Source of the DNA: Neptunicoccus sediminis
GTDB lineage: Bacteria > Pseudomonadota > Alphaproteobacteria > Rhodobacterales > Rhodobacteraceae
Direction of reading: 5' to 3'
DNA: 64,000 bases
NCBI RefSeq assembly: GCF_001719615.1
Contig: NZ_MDVX01000002.1
Span: forward strand, 248,001 to 312,000
Made by a program: the position numbers and the translations under genes. This document shows positions 16,265-25,710 of the stretch, piece by piece. The stretch's first letter is position 1. The number at the start of each line of letters is the position of its first letter. The notes below the pieces were generated by a model. It had not been told where the DNA came from, did no database searches, and was given only the letters and a program-made list of their open reading frames with translations.

Positions 16265-17854
16265 TTATTCGGACAATCCAACTTCGTTAAAGATGTGGCT
16301 GCCCAGCGGGTGCACCACATAGCCGTCCACTTCAGGACGCATTGGCATGTACACAACAGAGTGTGCGATGGTGGCCCAAGGTGCCTGATCCTTGAAGATA
16401 ACCTGTGCTTCTTCATAAAGCTTGGCGCGCTCTTCTTGGGAAGATTCGCTTTTGGCTTTCTGGATCAGCGCATCGAACTCTTCGTTGCACCATTGTGCGC
16501 GGTTGGATTTGCCAACACCGTCACAGCCCAGCAGAACTGCAAGGAAGTTGTCCGGATCACCATTGTCACCTGTCCAACCCAGCAGTACAGCGCCGTCACG
16601 GTCCAGTTCTTTGGAACGGGACAGGTATTCACCCCATTCATAGGACACGATCTCTACGTTTACGCCGATCTTGGAGAAATCCTCCTGCATCAACTCGGCC
16701 ATACGCCGCGCGTTCGGGTTGTAGGGACGCTGAACCGGCATTGCCCAGATTTTCATGGACAGGTCGGTGACGCCTTCGGCTTCCAGCATGGCTTTGGCCG
16801 CTTCGGGATCATGTGCATCGTCCTGAATGTCGTTGTTGTAGGACCACATGGTCGGCGGGATCGGGTTTTTGGCGATCTGACCGGAGCCTTGGAACACAAC
16901 GTCAATTATGGACTGTTTGTCGATGGCCATGTTCAGGGCTTTACGCACCTTCGGGTTGTCGTATGGCGCCACTTGCGTGTTATAGGCCAGATAGCCCACG
17001 TTCAGGCCCTCTTGTTCCATCACAACGATGCTTTCGTCGCTTTTCATCGCTTCCACATCCGCAGGGTTCGGATAGGCCATAACATGACACTCGCCCGCCT
17101 GAACCTTCTGGTAGCGCACAGACGCATCCGGAGTGATCGCAAAGATCAGCGATTCAACCTTGGCTTTGTTACCCCAGTAATCGTCGTTACGCAGATACCG
17201 GATCACCGCATCCTTCTGATAGGCTTGGAATGAGAACGGACCTGTGCCGATCGGCGCTTGGTTCAGCATCTCGGGTGTGCCGGCTTCCAGCATCGCATCT
17301 GCGTATTCCTTGGACACGATAGAGGCAAAATCCATTGCCATATTGGCAATGAACGGCGCTTCGGGACGGGTCAGGTTGAATACAACTGTGTGATCGTCAA
17401 CCTTTTCGATGCTTTCGATCAGGTCCGGCATGGACATGCCGCCATAGTATTCCCAAGTGCCGCCGGACACTTTGTTGTAGGGGTTTTCAGCGTTACCCTG
17501 ACGGTCGAATGTGAAAATCACGTCATCCGCGTTGAAATCCCGTGTTGGGGTGAACTGGTCGTTCGAGTGGAATTTCACACCCTTGCGCAGTTTGAAGGTT
17601 ACGGTTTTGCCGTCCTCGGAAACTTCCCAGCTTTCTGCGAGGCCCGGTACGGTTTCTGTGGTGCCGGTTTTGAATTCCGCCAGACGGTTGTAGATCGGCT
17701 GGCTGGACGCATCAAACGTAGTGCCAGCGGTGTAAAGGGCAGGATCAAAGCCTTCCGGGGAACCTTCCGAACAGTAGACCAGGGATTGTGCGAATGCGCC
17801 GCTTCCCAGCGATGCAAGCAAAAGGCCAGAGGCCAGTGTGGTTTTTAGTGTCAT
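16265..17854 (-). CDS. Peptide ABC transporter substrate-binding protein (DppA-like)
   Basis: Periplasmic solute-binding protein, SBP_bac_5 family, 529 residues. The signal peptide (MTLKTTLASGLLLASLGSGAFA) is followed by SLVYCSEGSPEGFDPALYT, the usual DppA-type mature start, and by GTTETVPGLAESWEVSEDGKTVTF. It delivers its ligand to the DppB/DppC channel encoded downstream. I chose ATG 17854; an in-frame extension to 18028 would put 58 residues before the signal peptide and run into the regulator gene. It is separated from the regulator by 74 bases and from the peptidase by 74 bases containing a strong hairpin. Confidence 0.95.
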   Translation of the reverse strand: MTLKTTLASGLLLASLGSGAFAQSLVYCSEGSPEGFDPALYTAGTTFDASSQPIYNRLAEFKTGTTETVPGLAESWEVSEDGKTVTFKLRKGVKFHSNDQFTPTRDFNADDVIFTFDRQGNAENPYNKVSGGTWEYYGGMSMPDLIESIEKVDDHTVVFNLTRPEAPFIANMAMDFASIVSKEYADAMLEAGTPEMLNQAPIGTGPFSFQAYQKDAVIRYLRNDDYWGNKAKVESLIFAITPDASVRYQKVQAGECHVMAYPNPADVEAMKSDESIVVMEQEGLNVGYLAYNTQVAPYDNPKVRKALNMAIDKQSIIDVVFQGSGQIAKNPIPPTMWSYNNDIQDDAHDPEAAKAMLEAEGVTDLSMKIWAMPVQRPYNPNARRMAELMQEDFSKIGVNVEIVSYEWGEYLSRSKELDRDGAVLLGWTGDNGDPDNFLAVLLGCDGVGKSNRAQWCNEEFDALIQKAKSESSQEERAKLYEEAQVIFKDQAPWATIAHSVVYMPMRPEVDGYVVHPLGSHIFNEVGLSE

Positions 17855-17928
17855 TGTTTCGATATTCTCCGTTGGTTTGGTGTTGGAATATTGGCAGCAG
17901 ATGTTTCTGTCTGCGGGTTTGCCCCTGT

Positions 17929-18588
17929 TTAGGGGCGCATCGGGACAAGTTCGGAAACCTGTACGCCGTGTTCTGTATCCGTTGGCGAGAGCTCTCCGGA
18001 TTTCTGGTATTGCATCCGCCCCACCCAAAGGATGCGTGCGGGTTTATCGGTGGCATTGGCCCAGCCGTGGGGCTTTTCTCCTAGGTAATGCAAGCTGTCG
18101 CCACGGGTCATTGTATACTCGCGCCCGCCAACCCGCTGTACGATTTCACCTTCCAGAATGTAGATGATTTCCTCGCCCACATGCTGGATCAGCTCGGATT
18201 CATATCCGGGGGGCACGTTCAGCACGAAAGACGTCATCTCGTGACCGGGCAGGTTCACCCCGATCTGTTCGTATTCGACCGAGGAACCGGACACGGAAAA
18301 CCGTGGCCGATTGCCGTCACGGGTGAAACTTTCGGCAACTGCGGGGGTGCGGATAAAATACTCGGCAGACTGCCCAAGCGCCTCTGCGATCTGGGACAAA
18401 GTGCCAAGGGTCGGCGTGGCGCGATCCCGTTCTACCTGACTGAGATAGCCCACAGACACACCGCTGGCTGCGCTCAACTGCTGCAGCGTCATGGACCGGC
18501 GTTGTCTCAGGCGCCGCATCCGCGTGCCCAACCCGTTCCCCAGACCGTTGACCGGTCCGCTTGTTTCATAATTGCGGTCTGCTGACAC
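17929..18588 (-). CDS. XRE family transcriptional regulator with cupin domain
   Basis: 219-residue regulator: an N-terminal helix-turn-helix (about 20-75, RRSMTLQQLSAASGVSVGYL) and a C-terminal cupin (about 110-200, GEEIIYILEGEIVQRVGG) that probably senses a small ligand, as in PuuR-type regulators. GTG 18588 is chosen because GGGAGG lies 5 bases upstream; the TTG at 18663 adds 25 residues without a ribosome site. It is first in the operon with the peptide transporter and M24 peptidase, 74 bases upstream of the binding protein, so it probably controls this operon and itself. Confidence 0.88.
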   Translation of the reverse strand: MSADRNYETSGPVNGLGNGLGTRMRRLRQRRSMTLQQLSAASGVSVGYLSQVERDRATPTLGTLSQIAEALGQSAEYFIRTPAVAESFTRDGNRPRFSVSGSSVEYEQIGVNLPGHEMTSFVLNVPPGYESELIQHVGEEIIYILEGEIVQRVGGREYTMTRGDSLHYLGEKPHGWANATDKPARILWVGRMQYQKSGELSPTDTEHGVQVSELVPMRP

Positions 18589-18593
18589 AGAAT

Positions 18594-18599
18594 CCTCCC
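18594..18599 (-). promoter_or_regulatory. Ribosome binding site deciding the GTG start of the XRE regulator
   Basis: GGGAGG on the minus strand, 5 bases before GTG 18588-18586. No such site precedes the upstream TTG. Confidence 0.7.
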
Positions 18600-18646
18600 G
18601 TTGGCACCAGTCTTTGCCGATGTTGGCGCGTAGGGTGCGCAGAAAT

Positions 18647-18673
18647 AAATTTTGCGTCAACAATAAAAATTTT
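18647..18673 (-). promoter_or_regulatory. Candidate promoter/operator of the XRE-peptide transporter operon
   Basis: A good -35 (TTGACG on the minus strand, 18655-18660) is framed by two copies of AAATTTT spaced 20 bases apart (18647-18653 and 18667-18673, plus strand). Repeats around a -35 box upstream of an XRE gene suggest autoregulation. A clear -10 at 17 bases was not found. Confidence 0.35.
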
Positions 18674-18702
18674 ACTCAGAAAATAACAAGCGAACACAGC
18701 GA

Positions 18703-18730
18703 CTTAGGCGGACCTCTCGACCCGCCTAAG
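18703..18730 (-). terminator. Stem-loop after tamB
   Basis: Nine-base arms CTTAGGCGG / CCGCCTAAG with a 10-base loop, 21 bases past the tamB stop. There is no T run, so termination is not assured. Confidence 0.45.
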
Positions 18731-18750
18731 ACCTAAGCTGTTAAACTTGT

Positions 18751-21700
18751 TTAGTAATCCCGCTCGAAAAACACACCCAGCGTGCTTTCGCCCTCGCTGC
18801 TCACGCTGCCGCGTGCGGTGATAGAGGGCGTCAGATCAATGTTGAGAGAGATCGAACTGCCCGCCTGACCTGCGGTGATATCGGTGTAAACATTGTCGGA
18901 AAGATACTTGCCGACCCGACCGCTGGTGTTGCCCTCTGCATCCGTCACAACGTCCAGATCATCCACGCCCAGACCACGGCGCAACTTCGAGATGACACCC
19001 TCGCCCCCCTTGCCCGCCAGCGTCCGCACCGCATTGATCAGTTGCAGCGCCTGAAACGGGGAAAGCTGCGAAAGATCACGGCCAAAGAAGATCTGCGCGA
19101 GAATTTCGTCTTCCGGTGCGGCCGGATCGGATTCAAAGGATACCTCCGGACTGGAGGCTTGCCCCTCTACGATAATAGAGGCGGTTCCCGTCTCGGTGCG
19201 CGTCGTGGCCACAAAGCGGATGTAGGGGTCCAGATCCCCTTGCATCTGCACGCTGCCTGCGTCGAGGTCAAAGCGTTTGGTCAGCAGATCAAGCCGCCCG
19301 CGGATCAGCTCGAACCGGCCCGCAGAAATCACATTTGCGGTGGTCCCTGTCAGACGTACCTGCCCGCCAAGCTCTGCGTCCAGTCCCCGTCCCCGCACAA
19401 AGATCTGCGATGGTGCGCGTACCCGTACGTCTAGCCCGAAGGCCGTCGCAGACGAGCCATTCGAGCCGCCAGCGCCTGAGGCGTCCTCTCCGGTCAGTCC
19501 GGCCTTCGCACGTGTCCGGCGCGAGGCTGCGCTTTCGTTGATGTGCACGATGTCGGGAATGATGGCGAACCCCACCGCCCCCGCAGTGGGCACTTTGATC
19601 TGGGTTTCGCCCAGATCCAGAGCCCCCGAAATCATCGCCCCGCCAGAGAGCGGACCATTGACGTTAACGGTGCCGTTCACCGTGGTGTTGTAAAGTTCGG
19701 GATCGACAAGAATGATGGATTGCAGGGCAATGGTCAGATCCGCCGCCAGATTGCCGCTCAGGTTCACGCCACCATTCACCGACAACCGCCCGCCCGAGGA
19801 TATTCCACCGTTTACCGAAACCGTCGCTCGTCCGTTGTTGAGCCGGATATCCGCGTCAATGCCCGTCAGGGAGATTTGCAGTTCAGGGGCGGCGAGCCGT
19901 GCATCCTGCGCCGTGATCCGGCCCGAGACCGAAGACACATCCGCAGGTCCGCGCACGGAAAGATCGAAACTGGCCTGTCCGTTCAGGCTGCGCGGCGCGA
20001 TGAACCGGTCCGCAAGCGCCAAGGGCAACACGCCGTTGGTCGAAAGGTTGAGCGTGCCATTCGTGGCCACATCGCCCTGCACCCGCGCCCGCATACCGCC
20101 CGGCCCGGTCAGACCCGTGTCCACCTCCCAGACATCACCCAGTTGCCGTGCAGTGCCTGTCGCTGTGACAGGCCCGCTGATTTTTGGGACGATGGGGCTG
20201 ATGTCAGGCAGGCTTGCTGTATAGGTCAGCATTGGCGTTTCGCCGGTGGCAAGCCCTGACAGCGTGGCATCCAGCCCGTAAGGACCGTCGATTTCCGTCT
20301 GGATGCGCCAGCCCTTATCCGATTGGGCAGCGCGTCCTTCGACCCGCAGCGGACCGCTATAGGCGGGCACCAGCGGGTTGATGTTCGGCACGCTGAACAG
20401 GAATTCTACGGCGGCCTGCGGACCTGTCACCAATCCGGCGACCTCTGCTTCTGCGCCGATAGGACCGGCGGCTTTCAGGTCAACGCTCCAGCCGGTTTTA
20501 TCCAGCACCGCCGTGCCATTGACCGTGGCCGGACCGGGCAAGCGCGGATCAAACATGGCGGCATTTTCCAGCCGCAGCGCATAGGTAAACTCTGCATCAT
20601 CCGTTGCCAGCCGCCCGTTTGCGGCCAGCGTCATCTGGTCGTTCTCCAGTTTGGCCTGACGCAACCTTGTGCCGGTCTCGTCCCGCTGTGCGTCTAGCGC
20701 AAAGGTGGTTTTGCCCCGCAGCAGCTTGTCCGCTTCGGCCTGATTGATCGCCAGATTGTCCAGCTCCCCCGAAAGGTTAAGATCGAACACCCCGCCAAGC
20801 GCGGCCGTGCCTTTGAGGTTTACGGCGGCGGCGCCGCTCAAGTCTTGTCCGGCAAGACCGGAAAACCGTGACAGATCATCCGCCACCAGCCGCGCATCCA
20901 GCAAGGTTTCAAACGCATCTTCAAGCGCGTTGACAGTGGCCGCGCCGGTCAGCACGGCTGTCTCCGTACGCAGGTTCATTCCAGTCAGTTCAAGCGGTTC
21001 GCCTTCGGTGTAATTCAGGCTCAGCCCGCCCTTTATGGACCGCCCCAACGCCTGTGCCAATGCGGGATCGTTAAAGTCAAAATCACCCGCATCAAGTTTC
21101 AGATCCGCTGTAACCTGCCCCAAAGTGCCGATGTCGTCGCGCAGAATACCTTGGGCGTCCAGATCAAGTGTGCCGATGCGGATACCGTCGCGCACCAGTT
21201 CGCGAAGATTGAAAACACCGCTCCAGTTGCTGCCCGCTGCACGGTCGTATTTCAGGTTCAACACGGCACGATCCACACGGGTTTCCGGCCCCGGAATCGG
21301 CAACACAACAGAACTTTCGCCCGCCAGCACCGCATCCAGATCAAATTTCACCGGCCAGTATTGCGGGTTAAGCGTAGTAGAGCCTTCCAGCGCCAGTTCG
21401 TTGGTTTTCAGGTTCAGTTCAGCCAGTTCAAGCGACCCGTCCGGCAGCTTTTGACCGACCGCACGCAGGCGCACGGAGTCTCCGAAAAAGTCGTGGTATT
21501 GCGGGGCGAACAGCGCTGTAATGTCACCACTTATATCCGCCTCAAAGCCGCGGGTGACTTCGCCCGCAGCATCTGCCGGCGCGCCTTCTGCGGGGGCTGT
21601 CTGCTGGCTGGTCAGACGGATCTCACCTGTCAGCCGGTCCGCCCCATCCGTAGCAATGCGCACATCCGTAGCCAGATCGTCGAGCGTTCCGGCCCCCTGC

Positions 21701-22419
21701 ACCGCCAGTTCCACCGAAGGCAATCCGGGCAGGTCGAGCAGCCGCGCCGCGATACCGCCCTCACCCTCTTCAAGACCGATGTCGAGCGTTAGCGCCTGTG
21801 TTGCGCCGGAGTATTCGGCAATGATCCTGAACGCGCCTTCCTGCCCGTCAATCCGCTGCGCCCGCAGGTTCACATCCGCCACATTATCCGCCAGCTGCGC
21901 CGAAGCCTCCAGCGTCAGGGCCATTTCTGTGCCAAGCACCGCGTTGCCCAGAAAAATCTCCCGCGCCCGCAATTCACCGACATTCACCGAAACCGGCAAT
22001 TCGGGCAGGGTAAACGGTTGGGCCTCGGCCTCTGGCAGACCTGTATCGGGGGTCACGGGCAAACGGTCGAGCCGGATCACATCGGCGGCAAGCTGTTCAA
22101 TATCCACGCGCCCGCGCAACAAGGCGCTGCGGTTCCACTGCATGGTCAGCCCTTCCAGCGTCAGCCACACACCGGAATTATCCGCGATGGTAATGCGCTC
22201 CATCGTCGCCGTACTGCTAAGCGCACCGCGAAATCCGGTGATCGACACCACGCGCCCTTCGCCGCCCAGAGACTCCTCCAGCAGTTCGGTCAAAAAACCT
22301 TTGTCGGACTCCTGCTGTTCGGTTTCCTCCGCAGGGGCGGCATCTTCCTGCGCCAGCACCGGAAGGGCCAGAAGCGTCAGCAGGCAAATCAAAAACGTGC
22401 GAATGGGGCGCAAGATCAA
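18751..22419 (-). CDS. tamB: Translocation and assembly module protein TamB
   Basis: Very large inner-membrane-anchored periplasmic protein of 1222 residues. An N-terminal signal anchor is followed by a long beta-rich AsmA/TamB-like body made of repeating Gly/Asn/Asp-rich strands, and the C-terminal DUF490 region ends in FFERDY with a terminal aromatic. TamB spans the periplasm and works with TamA; the family is linked to autotransporter assembly and to phospholipid transport to the outer membrane. It overlaps tamA by 4 bases and follows it in the same operon. The acidic Glu/Gln-rich stretch after the signal is a linker. Confidence 0.93.
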   Translation of the reverse strand: MILRPIRTFLICLLTLLALPVLAQEDAAPAEETEQQESDKGFLTELLEESLGGEGRVVSITGFRGALSSTATMERITIADNSGVWLTLEGLTMQWNRSALLRGRVDIEQLAADVIRLDRLPVTPDTGLPEAEAQPFTLPELPVSVNVGELRAREIFLGNAVLGTEMALTLEASAQLADNVADVNLRAQRIDGQEGAFRIIAEYSGATQALTLDIGLEEGEGGIAARLLDLPGLPSVELAVQGAGTLDDLATDVRIATDGADRLTGEIRLTSQQTAPAEGAPADAAGEVTRGFEADISGDITALFAPQYHDFFGDSVRLRAVGQKLPDGSLELAELNLKTNELALEGSTTLNPQYWPVKFDLDAVLAGESSVVLPIPGPETRVDRAVLNLKYDRAAGSNWSGVFNLRELVRDGIRIGTLDLDAQGILRDDIGTLGQVTADLKLDAGDFDFNDPALAQALGRSIKGGLSLNYTEGEPLELTGMNLRTETAVLTGAATVNALEDAFETLLDARLVADDLSRFSGLAGQDLSGAAAVNLKGTAALGGVFDLNLSGELDNLAINQAEADKLLRGKTTFALDAQRDETGTRLRQAKLENDQMTLAANGRLATDDAEFTYALRLENAAMFDPRLPGPATVNGTAVLDKTGWSVDLKAAGPIGAEAEVAGLVTGPQAAVEFLFSVPNINPLVPAYSGPLRVEGRAAQSDKGWRIQTEIDGPYGLDATLSGLATGETPMLTYTASLPDISPIVPKISGPVTATGTARQLGDVWEVDTGLTGPGGMRARVQGDVATNGTLNLSTNGVLPLALADRFIAPRSLNGQASFDLSVRGPADVSSVSGRITAQDARLAAPELQISLTGIDADIRLNNGRATVSVNGGISSGGRLSVNGGVNLSGNLAADLTIALQSIILVDPELYNTTVNGTVNVNGPLSGGAMISGALDLGETQIKVPTAGAVGFAIIPDIVHINESAASRRTRAKAGLTGEDASGAGGSNGSSATAFGLDVRVRAPSQIFVRGRGLDAELGGQVRLTGTTANVISAGRFELIRGRLDLLTKRFDLDAGSVQMQGDLDPYIRFVATTRTETGTASIIVEGQASSPEVSFESDPAAPEDEILAQIFFGRDLSQLSPFQALQLINAVRTLAGKGGEGVISKLRRGLGVDDLDVVTDAEGNTSGRVGKYLSDNVYTDITAGQAGSSISLNIDLTPSITARGSVSSEGESTLGVFFERDY

Positions 22420-24242
22420 AACGATTGTCCTATTCCAAGGTAAAATTCCACACCGCTGTTGTCCCCCGGTCCGCTGACCGGAACAGCCACATCCAGACGG
22501 AGCGGGCCAAGTCCGGTGCTATAGCGCAACCCGAGCCCTGCACCCGCGTGCCAATTGCCCGAGGTGCCATCGGGAAAGCTCTCGCGTCCGATATAACCGG
22601 CGTCATAAAACCCGACCGCTGCGATCGTGTCGGTAATCCGGTAACGGGTTTCCGCAGATACCCCCATAAAAGAGCGCCCGCCGACGGTAACTCCGCCGCC
22701 CAGATCCACGCCAAGCGACTGATAGCTTTGCCCGCGCACGGTGCCCCCGCCGCCCGAGTAAAACAGGAAATCGCTTGGCGCGGTGGTCAGATCGGGACCG
22801 CTGAGCGAGCCAAGCTGCCCGCGTAGCGCAAAGGTCAGCCGGTCCTCTGTGCCAACGGATTTATAGGCCCGCATGTCCAGCGTTCCAAGCAAGCCGCTGT
22901 CAGTGCCGCGCAGCGCGTAAAACGGGGTCAGTTCGGTCTTGGCATAATACCCGTTTTTGGCATCCAGCGGATCATCGCGGTAATCAAACGTGGCCGAGGC
23001 CGGTGCCATCAACAATGCATAGGACCGGCGTCCAAACGCGTCCGTAACATCGGCAAAGCGATAGCCAAGACCAAGCGAATATTCCCGCTCCGCAGAGGCA
23101 TAGCGCCGGATTCCCGCGCCCAGTTCAAAGGATTTGGTGGTGTAGCTTTCCTCGTGCAGACGTTCGGCTTTGCTTTCGATGTAGAAATCAGTGTCTTCGT
23201 TAAAAGTTGCCGGCCGGTCAAAGCGAAGCGAGACCGTGTAATCCGTGCCGCCTGTTTCACCGCCGATGCCAGAAATTGCGCCGTCGATGCGCAGGCGTTC
23301 TGCCCCGCCGAACAGGTTGCGGTGTAGCCAGTAGCTCGACACGCCAAGCCCGTCTACCGACGATATTTCAGCCCCGAACCCAAAGCGGCGCGGCGGTGAT
23401 TCCACCAGTTGTGCGGTGACATCAAGGGTGTTGCCCGCCCCGACTGACTCTGCCTCTTTGAGAGCGACCACGCGGAAGGCGCCGGTGCGCCGCAATCGGG
23501 TAGACACCCGCTGCAATTCCTCGGGCGAGAACACGTGACCGGAGGGGAAACCGGCAATATCGTGAATGCGTTCGGTGCGGACCGCCTTATTGCCGCTGAC
23601 CAGCAGGCGACCGAAAGTCAGCCGCGGCCCCGGCGCAAGGCGGATTCCAGCGTCAATCTGTTGCTGGGCATGACGCGCGGTGACGCTTTGGCCGCCAAGT
23701 TCAGCCTTGGCGTAGCCAACCGCCCTCCAGCCGGTGATCCCCGCATCCACCGTATCGCGAAGCACCCCCACCCGCGCAGGCTCTCCGGTGGCAAATTCCT
23801 CGGGCAGTTCGCTTCCCGGTGCAACGGGCGCAACTTCCGCGCGGCCAAACCGGAACAGCGGTCCGTATTTGACGCGGATTTCGACGTTCTCTATGGATTT
23901 CGGCGTGTAAAATGGAGACAGGCTGCTGGCTTCGCGCCCGTCGATTTTGATTTCAACCACCGGCGCGTAGCGAGCCTCTCCGTAGAGCGCGGTGACGAGA
24001 CGTTCGTAATCCGCGCGGGCCGATGCGATAATATCCTGCACAGCCACATTTTCGCGCGATTGCAGCTCTACCAGAAGCGAGGCATTTTGCAGCGTTTGGG
24101 CAAGGTCTTCGTCCTCCTGCCCCACAACAATACGCAGATCAAACGCTTCTGCCGAAGCAGACAGCCCGCCCCCCAGTCCCAGTGCAACTGCACCGGCCAA
24201 GGTTGTTGTCCTTAGAAATTTGCCCAAACTATGCCCCGTCAC
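22416..24242 (-). CDS. tamA: Outer membrane assembly protein TamA (Omp85 family)
   Basis: 608-residue outer-membrane protein: signal peptide (cleavage near SASAEA, about residue 32), periplasmic POTRA-like domains (about 80-290), then a beta-barrel ending in FYLGIGQSF with the terminal Phe recognised by the BAM machinery. The barrel shows the Omp85 segment LSGPDLTTAPSDFLFYSGGGGTVRG, corresponding to the conserved lid-lock region. GTG start at 24242 with GGCAGGA upstream. It precedes tamB with a 4-base overlap, the usual tamAB arrangement. Confidence 0.93.
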   Translation of the reverse strand: MTGHSLGKFLRTTTLAGAVALGLGGGLSASAEAFDLRIVVGQEDEDLAQTLQNASLLVELQSRENVAVQDIIASARADYERLVTALYGEARYAPVVEIKIDGREASSLSPFYTPKSIENVEIRVKYGPLFRFGRAEVAPVAPGSELPEEFATGEPARVGVLRDTVDAGITGWRAVGYAKAELGGQSVTARHAQQQIDAGIRLAPGPRLTFGRLLVSGNKAVRTERIHDIAGFPSGHVFSPEELQRVSTRLRRTGAFRVVALKEAESVGAGNTLDVTAQLVESPPRRFGFGAEISSVDGLGVSSYWLHRNLFGGAERLRIDGAISGIGGETGGTDYTVSLRFDRPATFNEDTDFYIESKAERLHEESYTTKSFELGAGIRRYASAEREYSLGLGYRFADVTDAFGRRSYALLMAPASATFDYRDDPLDAKNGYYAKTELTPFYALRGTDSGLLGTLDMRAYKSVGTEDRLTFALRGQLGSLSGPDLTTAPSDFLFYSGGGGTVRGQSYQSLGVDLGGGVTVGGRSFMGVSAETRYRITDTIAAVGFYDAGYIGRESFPDGTSGNWHAGAGLGLRYSTGLGPLRLDVAVPVSGPGDNSGVEFYLGIGQSF

Positions 24243-24426
24243 TGCAATCCTGCCCCCATCTAATCTGTTCCCATCGGGCGATCCGTCAAGCGGCGCTCCG
24301 CTGTGCCCAAGGCACGTTGATGCGGATCTTACAGGACCTGTCTGGAATGTTACACCACCTGTTTGAATTGCAGCCCTTCACGCTGGTGTGATCAAACTGC
24401 ACTGCGGATCTGGCGGCAGCCACTTT

Positions 24427-25587
24427 TTACCCTTTGCGCAAACTTTCCCGCGCCAGCGCTGCGATCAGGTCGTTGCGGGCGACGATTCCCACCAAACGGC
24501 CTTCTGCAACCACCGGAACTGCATCATAGCCGCCATCCCCGAGGATCGGCAATAACGTGCCGAGACGGGTATCGGGGTCCACTTGCGGCAGGGTTGTGGC
24601 CATGATGTGCCGTGCCCTGACAGGCTCGGGGCGGCGCGGTGTCAACAGGCGTTGCATTGCGGCCCCGAAACGACGGTTCAGTCGCAAGGCATCCTCGCGG
24701 GCGCGGCGGATCAGGTGGATCTGGAAAATCACGCCAAGGTACTGACCGCTTTTGTCGATCACCGGAAGCGTGGTGAACCCGTGTTTGCGAAACAGGTCCG
24801 CAACTCTGCCCACCCGCATCTCCGGTCCCACTGTGATCAGATCGCGGGACATGATGTCCTTAGCTGTCATCGGCCCGCTGCGCTGCCCCGCAGCCTGCAT
24901 TTCAGCCGCCCCGATCAGCCGCGCAAGATCCTCCACCCCGAGGTTCAGAGACTGGCGGTATTGTTGCAGGATCGCGGTAAGGTCATCCTCGCTCAGCCCC
25001 AGACGTTCGATTGCAGGGGGGTCTTGGGTGCCGCGCTCATTGGGGTCATCAAACTGGCGGAAGGGATAGTGGCGTTTGGTCAGGGGCGCATAGATCATCG
25101 CCCCTGCAACCAGAACCGCCGTGCCCAGCGCCACAGGGGATAGGGCAAAGAAAAAGCCACTCTCGCGGATCACATCAGGGTTCAGCGCGGCGGTCATGGC
25201 CACAGCCCCGCCCGGTGGATGAACCGAGCGCGTGACCATCATCGCCACCAGCGCCAGCGCAACCGCCAGCCCCACCCGCATGGTGGGGTCTTCCACGCTT
25301 AGGCAGACGGCAACACCGACAAGTGCAGAGACCGTATTCCCCACCACTGCCGCCCAAGGCTGGGCCAGCGGAGCGTTCGGCACCCCGAACAGCAAAACCG
25401 CACTGGCCCCGAAGGGGGCAATCATGAACAGTCCCAATCGCGGATCAAGAAACGGGATCATCACCCCCACCAGCCCCAGCCCGAGCAATGCGCCACAGCT
25501 GGCACGGGCGATCTCGGCTGGTGGCACGCCGCTAATGGCAGGACCAAGCCCGCGCCACATATGGCCCAGATACTGTCTGATCTGCAT
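24427..25587 (-). CDS. HPP family membrane protein with CBS domains
   Basis: 386 residues: four or five N-terminal membrane helices containing the HPP signature (RSVHPPGGAVAMTAAL) and a C-terminal pair of CBS domains (about 240-385; MTAKDIMSRDLITVGPEMRVGRVADLF and ARHIMATTLPQVDPDTRLG). HPP proteins have been linked to nitrite transport in chloroplasts and cyanobacteria, and CBS pairs bind adenosyl ligands; for this protein both are family inference. The gene stands alone, 184 bases from tamA. Confidence 0.85.
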   Translation of the reverse strand: MQIRQYLGHMWRGLGPAISGVPPAEIARASCGALLGLGLVGVMIPFLDPRLGLFMIAPFGASAVLLFGVPNAPLAQPWAAVVGNTVSALVGVAVCLSVEDPTMRVGLAVALALVAMMVTRSVHPPGGAVAMTAALNPDVIRESGFFFALSPVALGTAVLVAGAMIYAPLTKRHYPFRQFDDPNERGTQDPPAIERLGLSEDDLTAILQQYRQSLNLGVEDLARLIGAAEMQAAGQRSGPMTAKDIMSRDLITVGPEMRVGRVADLFRKHGFTTLPVIDKSGQYLGVIFQIHLIRRAREDALRLNRRFGAAMQRLLTPRRPEPVRARHIMATTLPQVDPDTRLGTLLPILGDGGYDAVPVVAEGRLVGIVARNDLIAALARESLRKG

Positions 25588-25710
25588 CGGGAAACCGCCC
25601 TTTCAACCATTGCCCCGTTGGGCGTCGGACCCGAGGTATATCGCCCCTGTGCGCAGGCACAACCACGGATTACCCTGCGTAAAGCGCTGAAACCGACCGC
25701 GTTACCGGTT

